This document shows, piece after piece, positions 25,185 to 35,015 of a stretch of DNA of 64,000 nucleotides. The first letter of the stretch is position 1. The number at the start of each line of letters is the position of its first letter. The notes under the pieces were generated by a model, which did no database searches, was not told the DNA's origin, and was given only the letters and a program-made list of their open reading frames with translations. Source of the stretch: Nitrosospira sp. Nsp11 (GTDB taxonomy: Bacteria; Pseudomonadota; Gammaproteobacteria; Burkholderiales; Nitrosomonadaceae); the NCBI RefSeq assembly GCF_900142705.1, contig NZ_FRBV01000005.1:124001-188000 (forward strand). The letters are read 5' to 3'. A program made the translations under genes and the position numbers.

Positions 25185-27328
25185 TGGCGCATTCCGCCAT
25201 CCTGAAGCCAGGCGTTAACTGTTGGCGCATCGAACATGCCGATCGGGCCGCATTTCTTGTGGATGGGGCTGAATTTTTTCGGGCTTTTCGTGAAACAGTA
25301 AAACAGGCACAGCGTTCGGTATTGATCATTGCCTGGGATATCGACAGCCGCATCGATCTTGTTCGGGAAGGCAAACCCGACGGACTGCCGGTGAATTTGA
25401 GTGCTTTCCTCAATTGTATGGTCCAGCGCAATAGCAAACTCCATATCCATGTGCTGGACTGGGACTTCACCATGATCTTCGCGCCCGCGCGGGAGTGGAT
25501 GCCGCTTTACAAGCAGGAATGGAACGGCCATCGGCGATTGCACTTTTTCCTTGACGATCAGCATCCAACGGGCGCGTGCCATCACCAGAAAATTGTCGTG
25601 GTGGATGACCAGGTGGCGTTTGTGGGCGGGTTGGACCTGACAACCGGTCGCTGGGATACGCCCGAGCATCGGCCTGAGGATCCGCGCCGGCGCGATCTGG
25701 AAGCAGAACCGGTACCACAGCCCTATCATGATATTCAGATGATAGTTCGCGGCCCTGTTGCAGCCCTGCTGGGAGATATCGCGCGCGAGCGATGGTTTCG
25801 CGCAACCGGGCAGAAGCTGGCTGCTCCGGAGCGCCGGGCCGGCGCCAGCTACTGGCCTGGCTACCTGGCGCCGGATGTGGAAAACATCCAGGTCGCCATT
25901 GCCCGTACTATTCCAAGATATAAAAACACCGCAGAGGTGCGCGAGGTGGAACAGCTTCTGCTCAATGCCATCGCCGCTGCCCGGAATACAATCTATATTG
26001 AAGCCCAATACTTCACGGCGGACAAGATCGGCGCCGCGCTGGCAAAACGCCTGGAAGAACAAGACGGCCCCGAAATCGCCGTGGTGTTGCCTGAACATAC
26101 GGATGGCTGGTTATCGCAGAACACGATGGATGTCCTTCGGGAACGCTTATTGAGGCGGCTGAAGGCGTCAGACCGTCAGGACCGTTTCCGCCTGTACTAC
26201 CCGTGTATACCCAAGCTTGATGGGAAATGCGTCAATGTACATTCCAAAATGATCATCATTGACGATCAACTGGCACGCGTAGGCTCGGCGAATCTCAACA
26301 ACCGCTCGATGGGGCTTGATACCGAATGCGATCTCGTGCTTGAGGCAAAAGGCGAAACGCACGTTCAGCACGCTATCGCGGCTTTCCGCAACCGCCTGTT
26401 GGGGGAGCATCTCGGCGTGGAGCCCAGCGAGATCGTTGCACGCCTGGCGCAAGACGACTCCCTGATCCGTGCCATCGAGTCACTTCGCGGTACAGCGCGT
26501 ACCTTACTTCCGTTGCCGCTTCGCGTAACGGCCGAGATGGATGCTTTGGTGCCGGATGCCCAGGTTATCGATCCGGACCAGCCTATGGACGCCGACCAAC
26601 TAATCGACGAGTATGTGCTTGGGGAAGAACGCGAACCCGCCCGCTATCATATCTACCTGGTCGCATTCATCCTCGCATCCATCCTGGGATTAACCACCCT
26701 ATGGCACTGGTCGCCGCTTCGGGAGTGGGTTAACGTAGAAACATTGGTAGGCTTGGCCGCCGAATTCGAGCAAGCCCGCGGCGCCCCATTATTTGCGCTT
26801 GGCGTTTTCCTCATCGGCGGCCTGATTGCGTTTCCGCTTACGGTACTTATTATTGCTTGCGTCCTGGTGTTTGGCCCATGGCAGGGTTTTCTTTATTCGC
26901 TGATCGGCGCGTTGTTGAGTGCAATGTCAACCTACGCGCTGGGCCATTTGCTGGGCCGTAATACCGTACGCCGGTTTGCCGGCAAAAAGATTCGGGAACT
27001 GAACAGGCGGCTGGCTTATCGGGGAATCATGACTATCATTATCGTTCGCATCGTTCCACTCGCGCCGTTTTCGGTCATCAATATGATTGCCGGGGCCTCG
27101 CAAATTCGCTTCCGCGATTTTGTCTTCGGCAGCGCCATTGGATTGCTGCCGGGGATGGCAGGAATATCGTTATTTACAGATCGGCTGGCTGCCACGATCC
27201 AAAAACCTGATTTACCGGCCTTTGCGGTCTTGGCAACAGTTGTCGCTATCATTATCGTCAGCGGCTGGACATTCTGGCGGTGGGAAGAACGCAAGCGAAA
27301 CTCCCGATTGAGAGCGCACGCCGATTGA
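25184..27328 (+). CDS. Phospholipase D-family protein fused to a VTT (DedA/TVP38) membrane domain
   Basis: 714 residues. The N-terminal 470 residues contain two HKD motifs, H134-Q-K136 with D141 and a second HSKMIIIDD near residue 350 followed by GSANLNNRS, as in cardiolipin synthases and phospholipases D. A short hydrophobic segment (YLVAFILASILGLTTLW) leads into a C-terminal VTT/SNARE-assoc domain (FPLTVLIIACVLVFGPWQGF, RIVPLAPFSVINMIAGAS). VTT proteins scramble or flip lipids. The fusion suggests a phospholipid-modifying enzyme coupled to lipid movement across the inner membrane. The EEP hydrolase next door is a common partner. Confidence 0.9.
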   Translation: MAHSAILKPGVNCWRIEHADRAAFLVDGAEFFRAFRETVKQAQRSVLIIAWDIDSRIDLVREGKPDGLPVNLSAFLNCMVQRNSKLHIHVLDWDFTMIFAPAREWMPLYKQEWNGHRRLHFFLDDQHPTGACHHQKIVVVDDQVAFVGGLDLTTGRWDTPEHRPEDPRRRDLEAEPVPQPYHDIQMIVRGPVAALLGDIARERWFRATGQKLAAPERRAGASYWPGYLAPDVENIQVAIARTIPRYKNTAEVREVEQLLLNAIAAARNTIYIEAQYFTADKIGAALAKRLEEQDGPEIAVVLPEHTDGWLSQNTMDVLRERLLRRLKASDRQDRFRLYYPCIPKLDGKCVNVHSKMIIIDDQLARVGSANLNNRSMGLDTECDLVLEAKGETHVQHAIAAFRNRLLGEHLGVEPSEIVARLAQDDSLIRAIESLRGTARTLLPLPLRVTAEMDALVPDAQVIDPDQPMDADQLIDEYVLGEEREPARYHIYLVAFILASILGLTTLWHWSPLREWVNVETLVGLAAEFEQARGAPLFALGVFLIGGLIAFPLTVLIIACVLVFGPWQGFLYSLIGALLSAMSTYALGHLLGRNTVRRFAGKKIRELNRRLAYRGIMTIIIVRIVPLAPFSVINMIAGASQIRFRDFVFGSAIGLLPGMAGISLFTDRLAATIQKPDLPAFAVLATVVAIIIVSGWTFWRWEERKRNSRLRAHAD

Positions 27329-27451
27329 AAAATACCTGACGTGGGTTTGCAGCCCGGCAAAAACACTGTGATATTAAATAACAGCGCGGCAGCTTGCTCG
27401 TACTGCTATTCTTCATGATAGAAAGTTTATTCTTTGATCATTACGTAATTT

Positions 27452-28138
27452 ATGCACCTTACGCTGGTTACATACAATATACATGCCTGTGTCGGCACCG
27501 ATGGCCGCTTCGAACCAGCGCGCATCGCAGGCGTGCTTCGTGAGCTGGACGCAGATGTAGTGGCGCTGCAGGAAGTGGACCACCATCATGTCGACGGTCA
27601 TGACCTGCTGGATTACCTGGCTGCGAAAACCGGCTTGACCGCCATTGCCGGCCCTACCCTGCTGCGTGAATCCCGGCATTATGGAAATGCGATATTGACA
27701 AAACTCCCCATTTTGACAGTGAATCGCGTGGATCTGACCCTTCCCGGCCGGGAACCGCGCGGGGCGCTTGATGTGACCCTCGACGGTAAAGAACGGCATG
27801 TGCAGGTGGTCGCAACCCATCTTGGACTCAAACCCTGGGAGCGGCGCCAGCAGGTTCGTCAGTTGCTCAAGCTGTTCGACATTGGCTCCAAGGATATTTA
27901 CGTGCTGCTGGGCGATTTGAACGAATGGTTTCTCTGGGGACGTCCGCTGCGCTGGCTACACGGCCACTTCAGATCCACGCCTCACGTCGCAACCTACCCG
28001 TCGCGCCAACCCTTCATGGCCCTGGACCGGCTTTGGGTGCATCCGCGTCGCCGGCTCGCAAAATTGGAGGTCCACGCCAGCAGCCTCGCACGGATTGCTT
28101 CCGACCACCTTCCCTTGAAAGGTACTATTGAAATTTAA
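27452..28138 (+). CDS. Endonuclease/exonuclease/phosphatase family protein
   Basis: 228 residues. The EEP fold includes DNases, inositol phosphatases and sphingomyelinases. Seen: TYNIHACVG, ALQEVDHHH (metal-binding Glu), GNAILTKLP, ATHLGL, LGDLNEW, and SDHLPLKGTIEI at the end, which together are the full active site. No signal peptide. Position after the phospholipase D/VTT gene suggests a phosphodiesterase of lipid-derived substrates rather than a DNase (inference). Confidence 0.85.
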   Translation: MHLTLVTYNIHACVGTDGRFEPARIAGVLRELDADVVALQEVDHHHVDGHDLLDYLAAKTGLTAIAGPTLLRESRHYGNAILTKLPILTVNRVDLTLPGREPRGALDVTLDGKERHVQVVATHLGLKPWERRQQVRQLLKLFDIGSKDIYVLLGDLNEWFLWGRPLRWLHGHFRSTPHVATYPSRQPFMALDRLWVHPRRRLAKLEVHASSLARIASDHLPLKGTIEI

Positions 28139-28639
28139 CTCGCGAAGATGGAGAGATTTCACCTCATCCTGGGGTTTTCTTGTGCTTTATATCGCGGTGC
28201 TACAGTCTCGTTATCAGCCTGCTTCGGAATTCTCATAGCTGAATTCGGGAATTGGCGCGATTGGGATACATAGCCTCAGCGGGTCATCAGGAAATGGCTC
28301 TTCTCAGAGGTATACCGTGGACACCGTGCAAATACTTGAATAATTGAATAATTGATTGCTCTCACTCCGCGATGGCAGGCTCTCACATGGCCCGAACTTG
28401 CAGTACTTTTGGACTACGTGTACAACCGCACAGATCGCTTGCGGGGGGAAGTACATCATTTTAAAAGAGGTATGATTTGGTGCTGTGTTCACTCAGCCTG
28501 TATAGATAAAACGCAGACAAATTTTCTCTCACGGTCGAGCGAGTCTTCCGCCAGCTCAAGTATCAGGCCAGGTAGAGCTCGCGAATGAAAAAAACTTTCG
28601 GAACGGTGATGGTGCGGCATCTACTTGGAGGAAATTAAA
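28139..28639. other. Intergenic region, about 500 bp
   Basis: No supported gene. An open frame of 78 codons at 28352-28588 has no ribosome binding site. A short TTGAATAA direct repeat occurs near 28337-28354. The ribosome binding site of the next gene is at 28626-28633. Confidence 0.4.
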
Positions 28640-29185
28640 ATGTTAAAAAAACTTGTAACGATCGCTGCGGTTACCGCAGGCGGACTCATGCTGTCAAAAA
28701 AAATCAGGAACTCTCGCGGTTCTGAAAACACGTCGATGATGGAAGATTCGATCGAGGTTAATTTGCCGATAAGCACGGTATACAATCAATGGACCCAGTT
28801 CGAGGATTTTCCCCACTTTATGAAAGGAGTATGCGAAGTACGGCAAATTGATGACACGCATTTGCACTGGCGCGCAAAAATTGGCGGTAAAGAAACGCAA
28901 TGGGACGCTGAGATCACAGAGCAAGTGCCGGAAACGCGAATTGCCTGGCGCAGCACGAGCGGCGCTAAAAACGAAGGCGTCGTCAAGTTCTACAAGATAT
29001 CCGATTCGATAACCCGGATCGTGCTGCAAATGGATTACGGTCCCAAGGGTATTATTGAAGAGATTGGCGATGCGTTGGGGCTGGTAAAGATGAGAACGAG
29101 CGGAGATCTCAAGCGTTTCAAGGAATTTCTTGAAAACCGCGGGAAAGAAACGGGAGAGTGGCGCGGCTCCGTCGCCCAACACTAG
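28640..29185 (+). CDS. SRPBCC-family protein (polyketide cyclase-like)
   Basis: 181 residues with GGAGGAAA before the ATG at 28640. A hydrophobic N-terminus (LVTIAAVTAGGLMLSKKI) probably anchors it. The rest is a START/SRPBCC fold: SIEVNLPISTVYNQWTQFEDFPHFM, WDAEITEQVPETRIAWRS, and a C-terminal helix (SGDLKRFKEFLENRG). This type (COG5637) is common in stress-tolerant bacteria; ligand unknown. Confidence 0.8.
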   Translation: MLKKLVTIAAVTAGGLMLSKKIRNSRGSENTSMMEDSIEVNLPISTVYNQWTQFEDFPHFMKGVCEVRQIDDTHLHWRAKIGGKETQWDAEITEQVPETRIAWRSTSGAKNEGVVKFYKISDSITRIVLQMDYGPKGIIEEIGDALGLVKMRTSGDLKRFKEFLENRGKETGEWRGSVAQH

Positions 29186-29551
29186 CATTCCAGACAAGCC
29201 CCTGAGTTCACTTACGGGGACGGAAGCAGCTTTCCCTGGGCAGGATGGTCGGAAGGCAAAGAGGTGGAGATACGCATCCGCCGACTCTTGACCACGAAAT
29301 TGCAAAGTAGCTCGCCAAGTAGCGCGCGCAGTAACACGTCTTTGCTACTTCAATCCGTACCACCTTTCATGGTGTTCAATCCGGTAGCGCTACCCCTTTT
29401 TCACGGCGTTCCTCAGGTAACCTCCTCACATATCTCCAGGGCGGGCAGAAGCGCTCCACTGGCAACAGCTGGTGCAAATTCCGCAGTAGAGTTTTCATGG
29501 TAGAGTTCATTGCTCAGTTTTTTACTCGACCTATCAAAGCAGGGGATCAAC
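29186..29551. other. Intergenic region, about 365 bp
   Basis: No gene seen. It holds short complementary segments (AAGTAGC near 29305 and GCTACTT near 29344) that could pair. AGGGGATC precedes the start at 29552. Confidence 0.4.
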
Positions 29552-30058
29552 ATGAGAAATCTGCTCTTTTTGGCTGTTGGGCTGGCCGGTTCCGCATTTT
29601 CCGCTGAACAAAAGATCGGCATCGACGATGCGCAAATCGCTCACGTCCTGGTCAGCGCCAACGATGTGACTGTCGAGGCCAGCCAGCTGGCAGGGCTTAA
29701 ATCATCCAGCGAGGAAGTCAAGGCGCTCGCTCATCAAGTTGCATATGAGCACTCGAACGTGAATCAGGCGGTCGCCGAGTTGACAACCAGGCTTGAGCTG
29801 GCCTCCCGGCATAGCCCGATCAGTCAGGAGCTGAAGGCCGATGGTGAAAACCGCCTTGCCGGACTGAAAAGTGCATCTGACGACGAATTTGACAAGGCAT
29901 ACATCGACCAGGTAGTCGCTTTTCACCAGAACCTGCTCGATTTGATTGACAATACACTGATGCCCAACGTCAAGAATCAGGAACTGGCAGCGCTATTATT
30001 CGGCTTATTCGCGCCCCTGTCCGACCATCTCGAGCGCGCCCAGCAGATTCAGAAATAG
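29552..30058 (+). CDS. DUF4142 exported protein
   Basis: 168 residues, AGGGG 6 nt before the ATG. Signal peptide cleaved near AFSAE. The helical body (IGIDDAQIAHVLVSANDVTVEASQLA, then AHQVAYEHSNVNQAVAELTTRL and AYIDQVVAFHQNLLDLIDN) is a DUF4142 ferritin-like four-helix bundle. Family members are periplasmic and stress-induced; the His residues at HQVAYEHS and FHQ could bind metal. Confidence 0.85.
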   Translation: MRNLLFLAVGLAGSAFSAEQKIGIDDAQIAHVLVSANDVTVEASQLAGLKSSSEEVKALAHQVAYEHSNVNQAVAELTTRLELASRHSPISQELKADGENRLAGLKSASDDEFDKAYIDQVVAFHQNLLDLIDNTLMPNVKNQELAALLFGLFAPLSDHLERAQQIQK

Positions 30059-30065
30059 CAGAATA

Positions 30066-30093
30066 AAGCTTGGGCTTGGGCAATCCCAAGCTT
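30066..30093 (+). terminator. Hairpin after the DUF4142 gene
   Basis: Perfect 9-bp arms AAGCTTGGG and CCCAAGCTT with a 10-nt loop, 8 bp after the stop. There is no T-run, so termination would depend on other factors. Confidence 0.45.
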
Positions 30094-30153
30094 ATCCACT
30101 GCATGAACTCTCATGCTCGGCCTCCAATTACGAGAGCATCTTGAACCAGGCGG

Positions 30154-33000
30154 ATGAATACAGCACATCCTGAGCAAGATCAGAAGATCTTTTACCAGCA
30201 AGAGATTGAGAACGTATTGATCGTGCTCGCCATAGACGCGCAGCGCGGCTTGAGCGAGGGGGAAGCGCGGGCACGGCTCGATAGATATGGGAAGAACGAG
30301 CTGGAGGCCGAAAAACCTGTTCCCCGGTGGAAGAAATTCCTCGCCCAATTTCAAAATGTACTGGTTATGCTGCTGCTGATTGCAACGGCGATCTCCACGG
30401 GATTGTGGCTGTACGAACGCGAATCGGCGTGGCCCTATGAAGCGACCGCCATATTCGCGGTCGTGTTGCTGAACGCGCTCATGGGCTACATACAGGAATC
30501 ACGAGCGGAGGAAGCGGTAGCTGCGCTACGCCAGATGTCGGCGGCGCACGCACATGTTATTCGCGATAGCGCCCAGCGAAGCATTCCTGCAACCGATCTC
30601 GTGCCCGGCGACATCATTCTCGTCGAGGAGGGCGATACCATTCCCGCGGACGCCCGGCTGATCGAGTCCGCTGCGCTCCAGACGGCGGAGGCGGCGCTCA
30701 CCGGCGAAAGCCTGCCTGCATCAAAAGACACGCTTACGATCAGGGAAGATGTCGAACTCGGCGACCGCCGCAACATGATCTTCAGCGGTACCGCGGTGGC
30801 TTCCGGGCACGGGCGTGCGGTGGTCGTGGCAACGGGAATGCAAACTCAGATGGGGCACATTGCCGGGATGCTGAAAAATACGCCGGCAGAGATAACACCG
30901 CTACAAAAAGAACTAACGCACGTAGGCAAACTGCTGGGAATCATCGTTGTCGTTATCGCCATTGTGATGATAGCGGCCATTATCACTGTCGAAAATGTAA
31001 GCGGCGCCGCGGCTCTTTTCGACGTGCTTATCCTTGGGGTAGCGCTGGCTGTCGCGGCAATACCCGAAGGTCTGCCTGCGGTGGTAACCGCCGTCCTATC
31101 CCTCGGCGTACAGCGCATGGCAGCCAGAAATGCCATTGTCCGCCACCTCCCGGCCGTCGAAACGCTCGGCTCGGCAACTGTCATCGCCTCCGATAAAACA
31201 GGTACGTTGACCAAAAACGAAATGACCGTGCGTACCATCGTCACCGCAAGCGGGCGTATGTCCGTGGGCGGCGTGGGCTATGCACCGGAAGGAAAGGTAG
31301 CCCAAGTGGGTCCGCATGAAGATGAAGAGCCCGGCCCATACGAAAACAGGATGATTGAGGGCATACTGCGAAACGAACTGGAACAAGCGCTTACCATCGC
31401 CGACCGCGCCAATAATGCCGCTTTACAAGAGCATGATGGGCACTGGAGCGTACAGGGGGATCCCACGGAGGGAGCGCTCATCGTAGCGGCGCGTAAAGCA
31501 GGACTGGAAGTTGGGGTGCTCAATGCGCGTTTTGAACGTGTTGCCGAAATACCCTTCTCATCCGAGCGCAAGCTGATGACGACAATTCATACCGACGACC
31601 TAAAGCGGGAGCAACTGATCGCATTCACCAAAGGCGCGCCGGACCTGCTGCTTGGGCGCTGCTCTTACGAGCTTGTGGGAAGCGAGACAAAAGCTTTGGA
31701 GCCTGATCGCCGTGCAGCGATCAGGAAAATGAATGAAGAGCTTGCGGGCGAAGCCTTACGCACCCTCGGGGTTGCTTTCCGCTTGTTGCCGCCTGACGCT
31801 TTCCAGATCGATGATGTGGACGAACGCGTCGAGCAAGACCTCGTGTTCGCCGGACTGATCGGCATGATCGATCCACCGCGTGAAGAGGCAAAGGAAGCCG
31901 TCGCCCGCGCTAAGAGGGCCGGAATACGCCCGATAATGATAACCGGGGACCATCCGGTCACTGCGGGGGTTATTGCGGCCGACCTTGGCATAGCGGGAAA
32001 TGCGCGGGCCGTTACCGGCGCCCAGCTTGAGAGGCTTTCGGACGATGCTCTCGACCAGACGGTAAAAGAGGTATCGGTTTACGCGCGCGTCAGCCCCGAG
32101 CACAAGCTGCGCATCGTAAAAGCGTTGCAGCGAGGCGGTGCGGTGGTGGCGATGACTGGAGATGGCGTAAACGACGCGCCTGCCTTGAAGACTGCCGATA
32201 TCGGCATAGCAATGGGCATCATGGGGACCGATGTTTCGAAGGCTGCTGCCGATATGGTACTTGCGGACGACAACTTCGCTTCAATCGTTGCGGCTGTCGA
32301 AGAAGGACGCGCCATTTTCTCCAACATCAGAAAGTTCTTGCGCTATCTTCTGTCGTCGAATATCGGTGAAGTGTTCACCATGTTCTTCGGTGTGCTGTTG
32401 ATGGATGTCATCGGGCTGAAGGCCGAGGGACAAACCATAGCGCTCCCGTTGCTGGCGACGCAACTCCTGTGGATCAACCTTGTGACGGATGGCGCACCCG
32501 CGCTAGCCCTTGGCGTCGACCCCGCTGACGCCGGTGTAATGCGCAAGACGCCCCGGCCGAAAGGCGAAGGCGTCATCACGTCCCGGATGTGGTTTGGCAT
32601 CCTGTTCACTGGCATCGTGATGGCAACCGGTACCCTGCTGGTGCTCGACGCCAGCTTGCCCGGCGGGTTCATGGACGGTTCGGGCAGCATGCGCTACGCG
32701 CAGACGATGGCGTTTACAACCCTGGTGATGTTTTCACTTTTCACCGTTTTCAACGCCCGATCCGACGAGCAGAGCGCATTCGTCGGGCTATTCACTAATA
32801 AATGGCTGTGGGCCGCTGTTATGCTGGCGCTCGTGTTACAAGTGGCAGTGGTTTACATACCCGTTCTGCAACAGGCGTTTTCCACCGTAAGCCTGAGCTT
32901 TGGAGATTGGCTGCTTTGCGCGGCCGTGGCAAGCTCGGTGCTTTGGTTGCGTGAACTCAGCAAACTGATACTGCGCATGGCACGGCGTCGTCGTGGTTAA
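30154..33000 (+). CDS. Ca2+-type P-type ATPase (P2A)
   Basis: 948 residues, full length for P2 cation pumps. Seen in order: actuator motif TGES (183-186), ion-site helix PEGLP (304-308), phosphorylation motif DKTGT (Asp347), KGAPD, TGDGVNDAPALK, and the M5-M6 residues in SSNIGEV and LLWINLVTDGAPALALG. The PEGLP, NxxE and NxxTD residues match SERCA/PacL calcium sites, so Ca2+ export is likely; Mn2+ or other ions cannot be excluded. A standalone gene with no dedicated regulator seen. Confidence 0.92.
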   Translation: MNTAHPEQDQKIFYQQEIENVLIVLAIDAQRGLSEGEARARLDRYGKNELEAEKPVPRWKKFLAQFQNVLVMLLLIATAISTGLWLYERESAWPYEATAIFAVVLLNALMGYIQESRAEEAVAALRQMSAAHAHVIRDSAQRSIPATDLVPGDIILVEEGDTIPADARLIESAALQTAEAALTGESLPASKDTLTIREDVELGDRRNMIFSGTAVASGHGRAVVVATGMQTQMGHIAGMLKNTPAEITPLQKELTHVGKLLGIIVVVIAIVMIAAIITVENVSGAAALFDVLILGVALAVAAIPEGLPAVVTAVLSLGVQRMAARNAIVRHLPAVETLGSATVIASDKTGTLTKNEMTVRTIVTASGRMSVGGVGYAPEGKVAQVGPHEDEEPGPYENRMIEGILRNELEQALTIADRANNAALQEHDGHWSVQGDPTEGALIVAARKAGLEVGVLNARFERVAEIPFSSERKLMTTIHTDDLKREQLIAFTKGAPDLLLGRCSYELVGSETKALEPDRRAAIRKMNEELAGEALRTLGVAFRLLPPDAFQIDDVDERVEQDLVFAGLIGMIDPPREEAKEAVARAKRAGIRPIMITGDHPVTAGVIAADLGIAGNARAVTGAQLERLSDDALDQTVKEVSVYARVSPEHKLRIVKALQRGGAVVAMTGDGVNDAPALKTADIGIAMGIMGTDVSKAAADMVLADDNFASIVAAVEEGRAIFSNIRKFLRYLLSSNIGEVFTMFFGVLLMDVIGLKAEGQTIALPLLATQLLWINLVTDGAPALALGVDPADAGVMRKTPRPKGEGVITSRMWFGILFTGIVMATGTLLVLDASLPGGFMDGSGSMRYAQTMAFTTLVMFSLFTVFNARSDEQSAFVGLFTNKWLWAAVMLALVLQVAVVYIPVLQQAFSTVSLSFGDWLLCAAVASSVLWLRELSKLILRMARRRRG

Positions 33001-33264
33001 CAATTTGATTATCTACAAGGTCGCTTCGCTGTTTGACCTATCGGCAATTTCTCGCCCCGCTTGATGGACTCTACCGGCAGCTATGCGCGCCATCGAACAG
33101 ACAGCCGCACGTGAAAATTTATAATCAGTGCCTTATCGATGCCGTTCACCATTCCCCTGGCGACGCTATCCCCGCAGTTGGGCTCATAGTCAGCCAAGTC
33201 ACTTCAGGTGATGGGGAGTGAATTTTGTACGTTATGACGAACAAAACAATCAGGGGGAATAAAT

Positions 33265-33792
33265 ATGTCTGAATTAGTTGTAGTGGGCTTTGAAAACGCC
33301 GAAGAAGCCGATCGTGTACTGTTGAGGCTCAGCAGGTTAAAAAAAGAATACCTTCTGGATCTCGAGGACGCGGTGGTCGTCGTTCGCGATGATGAGGGCA
33401 AGGTCCATCTCAAACAAAGCATTAATCTCGCTACCGCCGGCGCGACGTCTGGTTTTCTTTCCGGTGGCCTCTGGGGCACGCTGGTCGGATTGCTATTCCT
33501 TAACCCGTTTGCCGGATTCGTACTCGGCGGCGCTATTGGCGTCGGAGCAGGGGCACTGTCAGGCTCTCTAATGGATTATGGCATCAACGATGACTTCATC
33601 AAGTCATTGGGCAGCACCATTCCGAATAACTCTTCGGCGCTTTTCATTCTCGTGCGCAAGGCACAGCCGGAAAAAGTCCTGGCTGAACTCTCCGGCGTTA
33701 CCGGCAAGGTACTACGTACATCCCTGTCTCCTGATCAGGAGAGGAAGCTTCAGGAAGCGCTGGCGGGCTCAACAGGGGCAGCCAAAACATAG
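33265..33792 (+). CDS. DUF1269 family membrane-associated protein
   Basis: 175 residues; AGGGGGAATAAAT precedes the ATG. The N-terminal domain (ELVVVGFENAEEADRVLLRL) is followed by a Gly-rich double-hydrophobic segment (TSGFLSGGLWGTLVGLLFLNPFAGFVLGGAIGVGAGALSG split over residues 65-110) and a C-terminal domain (SSALFILVRKAQPEKVLAEL). This is the DUF1269 pattern. Function unknown; often stress-associated. Confidence 0.85.
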   Translation: MSELVVVGFENAEEADRVLLRLSRLKKEYLLDLEDAVVVVRDDEGKVHLKQSINLATAGATSGFLSGGLWGTLVGLLFLNPFAGFVLGGAIGVGAGALSGSLMDYGINDDFIKSLGSTIPNNSSALFILVRKAQPEKVLAELSGVTGKVLRTSLSPDQERKLQEALAGSTGAAKT

Positions 33793-34012
33793 CCTTTTGA
33801 ATTTTAGCCGAGAGCCGATTTGGGTTCCGGCGCAATGAACGCAATGTTCATAATATCTTGCTCGTCGCCCGAAAGCTGTTTATACAGCATCCAGGTAATG
33901 CGTTTAACCCATGCACGGAAGAAGTCAGGGGCCTGGCTGACTTTTTTATAAACTGCACTCCCTGGGGTTATCGATAAGGTTATATTTACGCCTGGCAGTC
34001 AAGACCCGGCGA

Positions 34013-34459
34013 TCAAAGCATGGATTTGGCCTGGTCGAGTATCTTGTTGCATACTTTCTTGATCGCCTTGGCCTTCAGGCCAGCCATACTCAAATCAACG
34101 CTCTGGCCGCCACTGCCAGTAAGGAGGCCATTCACGCCGTTGATATAGTCGGGGTTGTTCTGGGCTGGCTGATCCTCGCTACCGGAAAGTTTTCCCATCA
34201 ACTGATCCTTGACGGGAGCGGCATTTTCACCGCTCAGGTAATTATTCTTGACGCAGTATTCGATAACCCCTGCGGCATTGCCAGTACTTCCTGCCGTTAT
34301 GGATGACAACGACCCCAGGGAAGAGGCTGCGCCGCCGATATCGCTCCCGCCCATGATGCCTTTCAATTGACCCAAGTTTTGCGCTGCAACGGAACCGGAG
34401 AATATCGCTATAGCAATGCTGCCGCCTAATAACAAGGGATGACGCCTGGAAATATTCAT
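34013..34459 (-). CDS. DUF2501 exported protein (YjjA-like)
   Basis: 148 residues with GGAGGAAAG before the ATG at 34459. Signal peptide cleaved near VAAQN. The mature protein is Ser/Gly-rich (MGGSDIGGAASSLGSLSS) and then carries the DUF2501 core (NAAGVIEYCVKNNYL, KKVCNKILDQAKSML) with two Cys that could form a disulfide. E. coli YjjA belongs to this family; its role is not known. Confidence 0.85.
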   Translation of the reverse strand: MNISRRHPLLLGGSIAIAIFSGSVAAQNLGQLKGIMGGSDIGGAASSLGSLSSITAGSTGNAAGVIEYCVKNNYLSGENAAPVKDQLMGKLSGSEDQPAQNNPDYINGVNGLLTGSGGQSVDLSMAGLKAKAIKKVCNKILDQAKSML

Positions 34460-34505
34460 TCGATCTTTCCTCCGGAATGTTAACAAACTGCTGTGATGAG
34501 GCGCA

Positions 34506-35015
34506 TCATGGTGCCGGTAAATTCCGCAAGACCGCGATCTGGCGGTACCAGCGGGCAAGAACGGCTTCCGGCTCGTGCAGGGAAAAAGTCAAGCCGGACT
34601 CCACGTCTGCATAACGCGACAAATGCTTGTGTATGCGCTGTACCTGTCCTTCGAAAATAGCGAGCGCAACGCCAGCAGCTTTACTCTCACCCAGCTTTCG
34701 CATTTTCATCCTTATTTCACACATGCCGCGGTCGAGCGGCATGGTCAGCGTCGAGCGGCCGTCATGAGCCATATTGGTGGCAGTACCCGAACTCGGAAAG
34801 ATAATGAGTCGGATATGCCCGTCCGGCAGCACTAGCATCTCACCGGCGCTGAGCAGGGCGACGTGAGGCCAGCCGTCCGAATCCACAGTAAAGAGCTGGA
34901 GAGCAACATTTTTGGTGGCCAGGTCTTCCCCATTCAAATAGATGGAAATTTCATGGGGAATGTCAACCCGCGATATTTCAGTTGGCGGCAGGTAAAGCGG
35001 GTTGGCTTCGCTCAT
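34506..35015 (-). CDS. Pyridoxamine 5'-phosphate oxidase-fold protein
   Basis: 169 residues. The split-barrel flavin-binding fold is suggested by NVALQLFTVDSDGWPHVALLSAGEMLVL and GHIRLIIFPSSGTATNMAHDGRSTLTM, where the SSGTAT..MAHDGRSTL part resembles the FMN-phosphate region. No signal peptide. Substrate unknown. It lies 46 bp upstream of the DUF2501 gene on the same strand and may be cotranscribed. Confidence 0.7.
   Translation of the reverse strand: MSEANPLYLPPTEISRVDIPHEISIYLNGEDLATKNVALQLFTVDSDGWPHVALLSAGEMLVLPDGHIRLIIFPSSGTATNMAHDGRSTLTMPLDRGMCEIRMKMRKLGESKAAGVALAIFEGQVQRIHKHLSRYADVESGLTFSLHEPEAVLARWYRQIAVLRNLPAP

Noticed and set aside
28352-28588. 78-codon frame in the gap before the SRPBCC gene
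   Set aside because: No ribosome binding site, Ser/Arg-rich end, no family.
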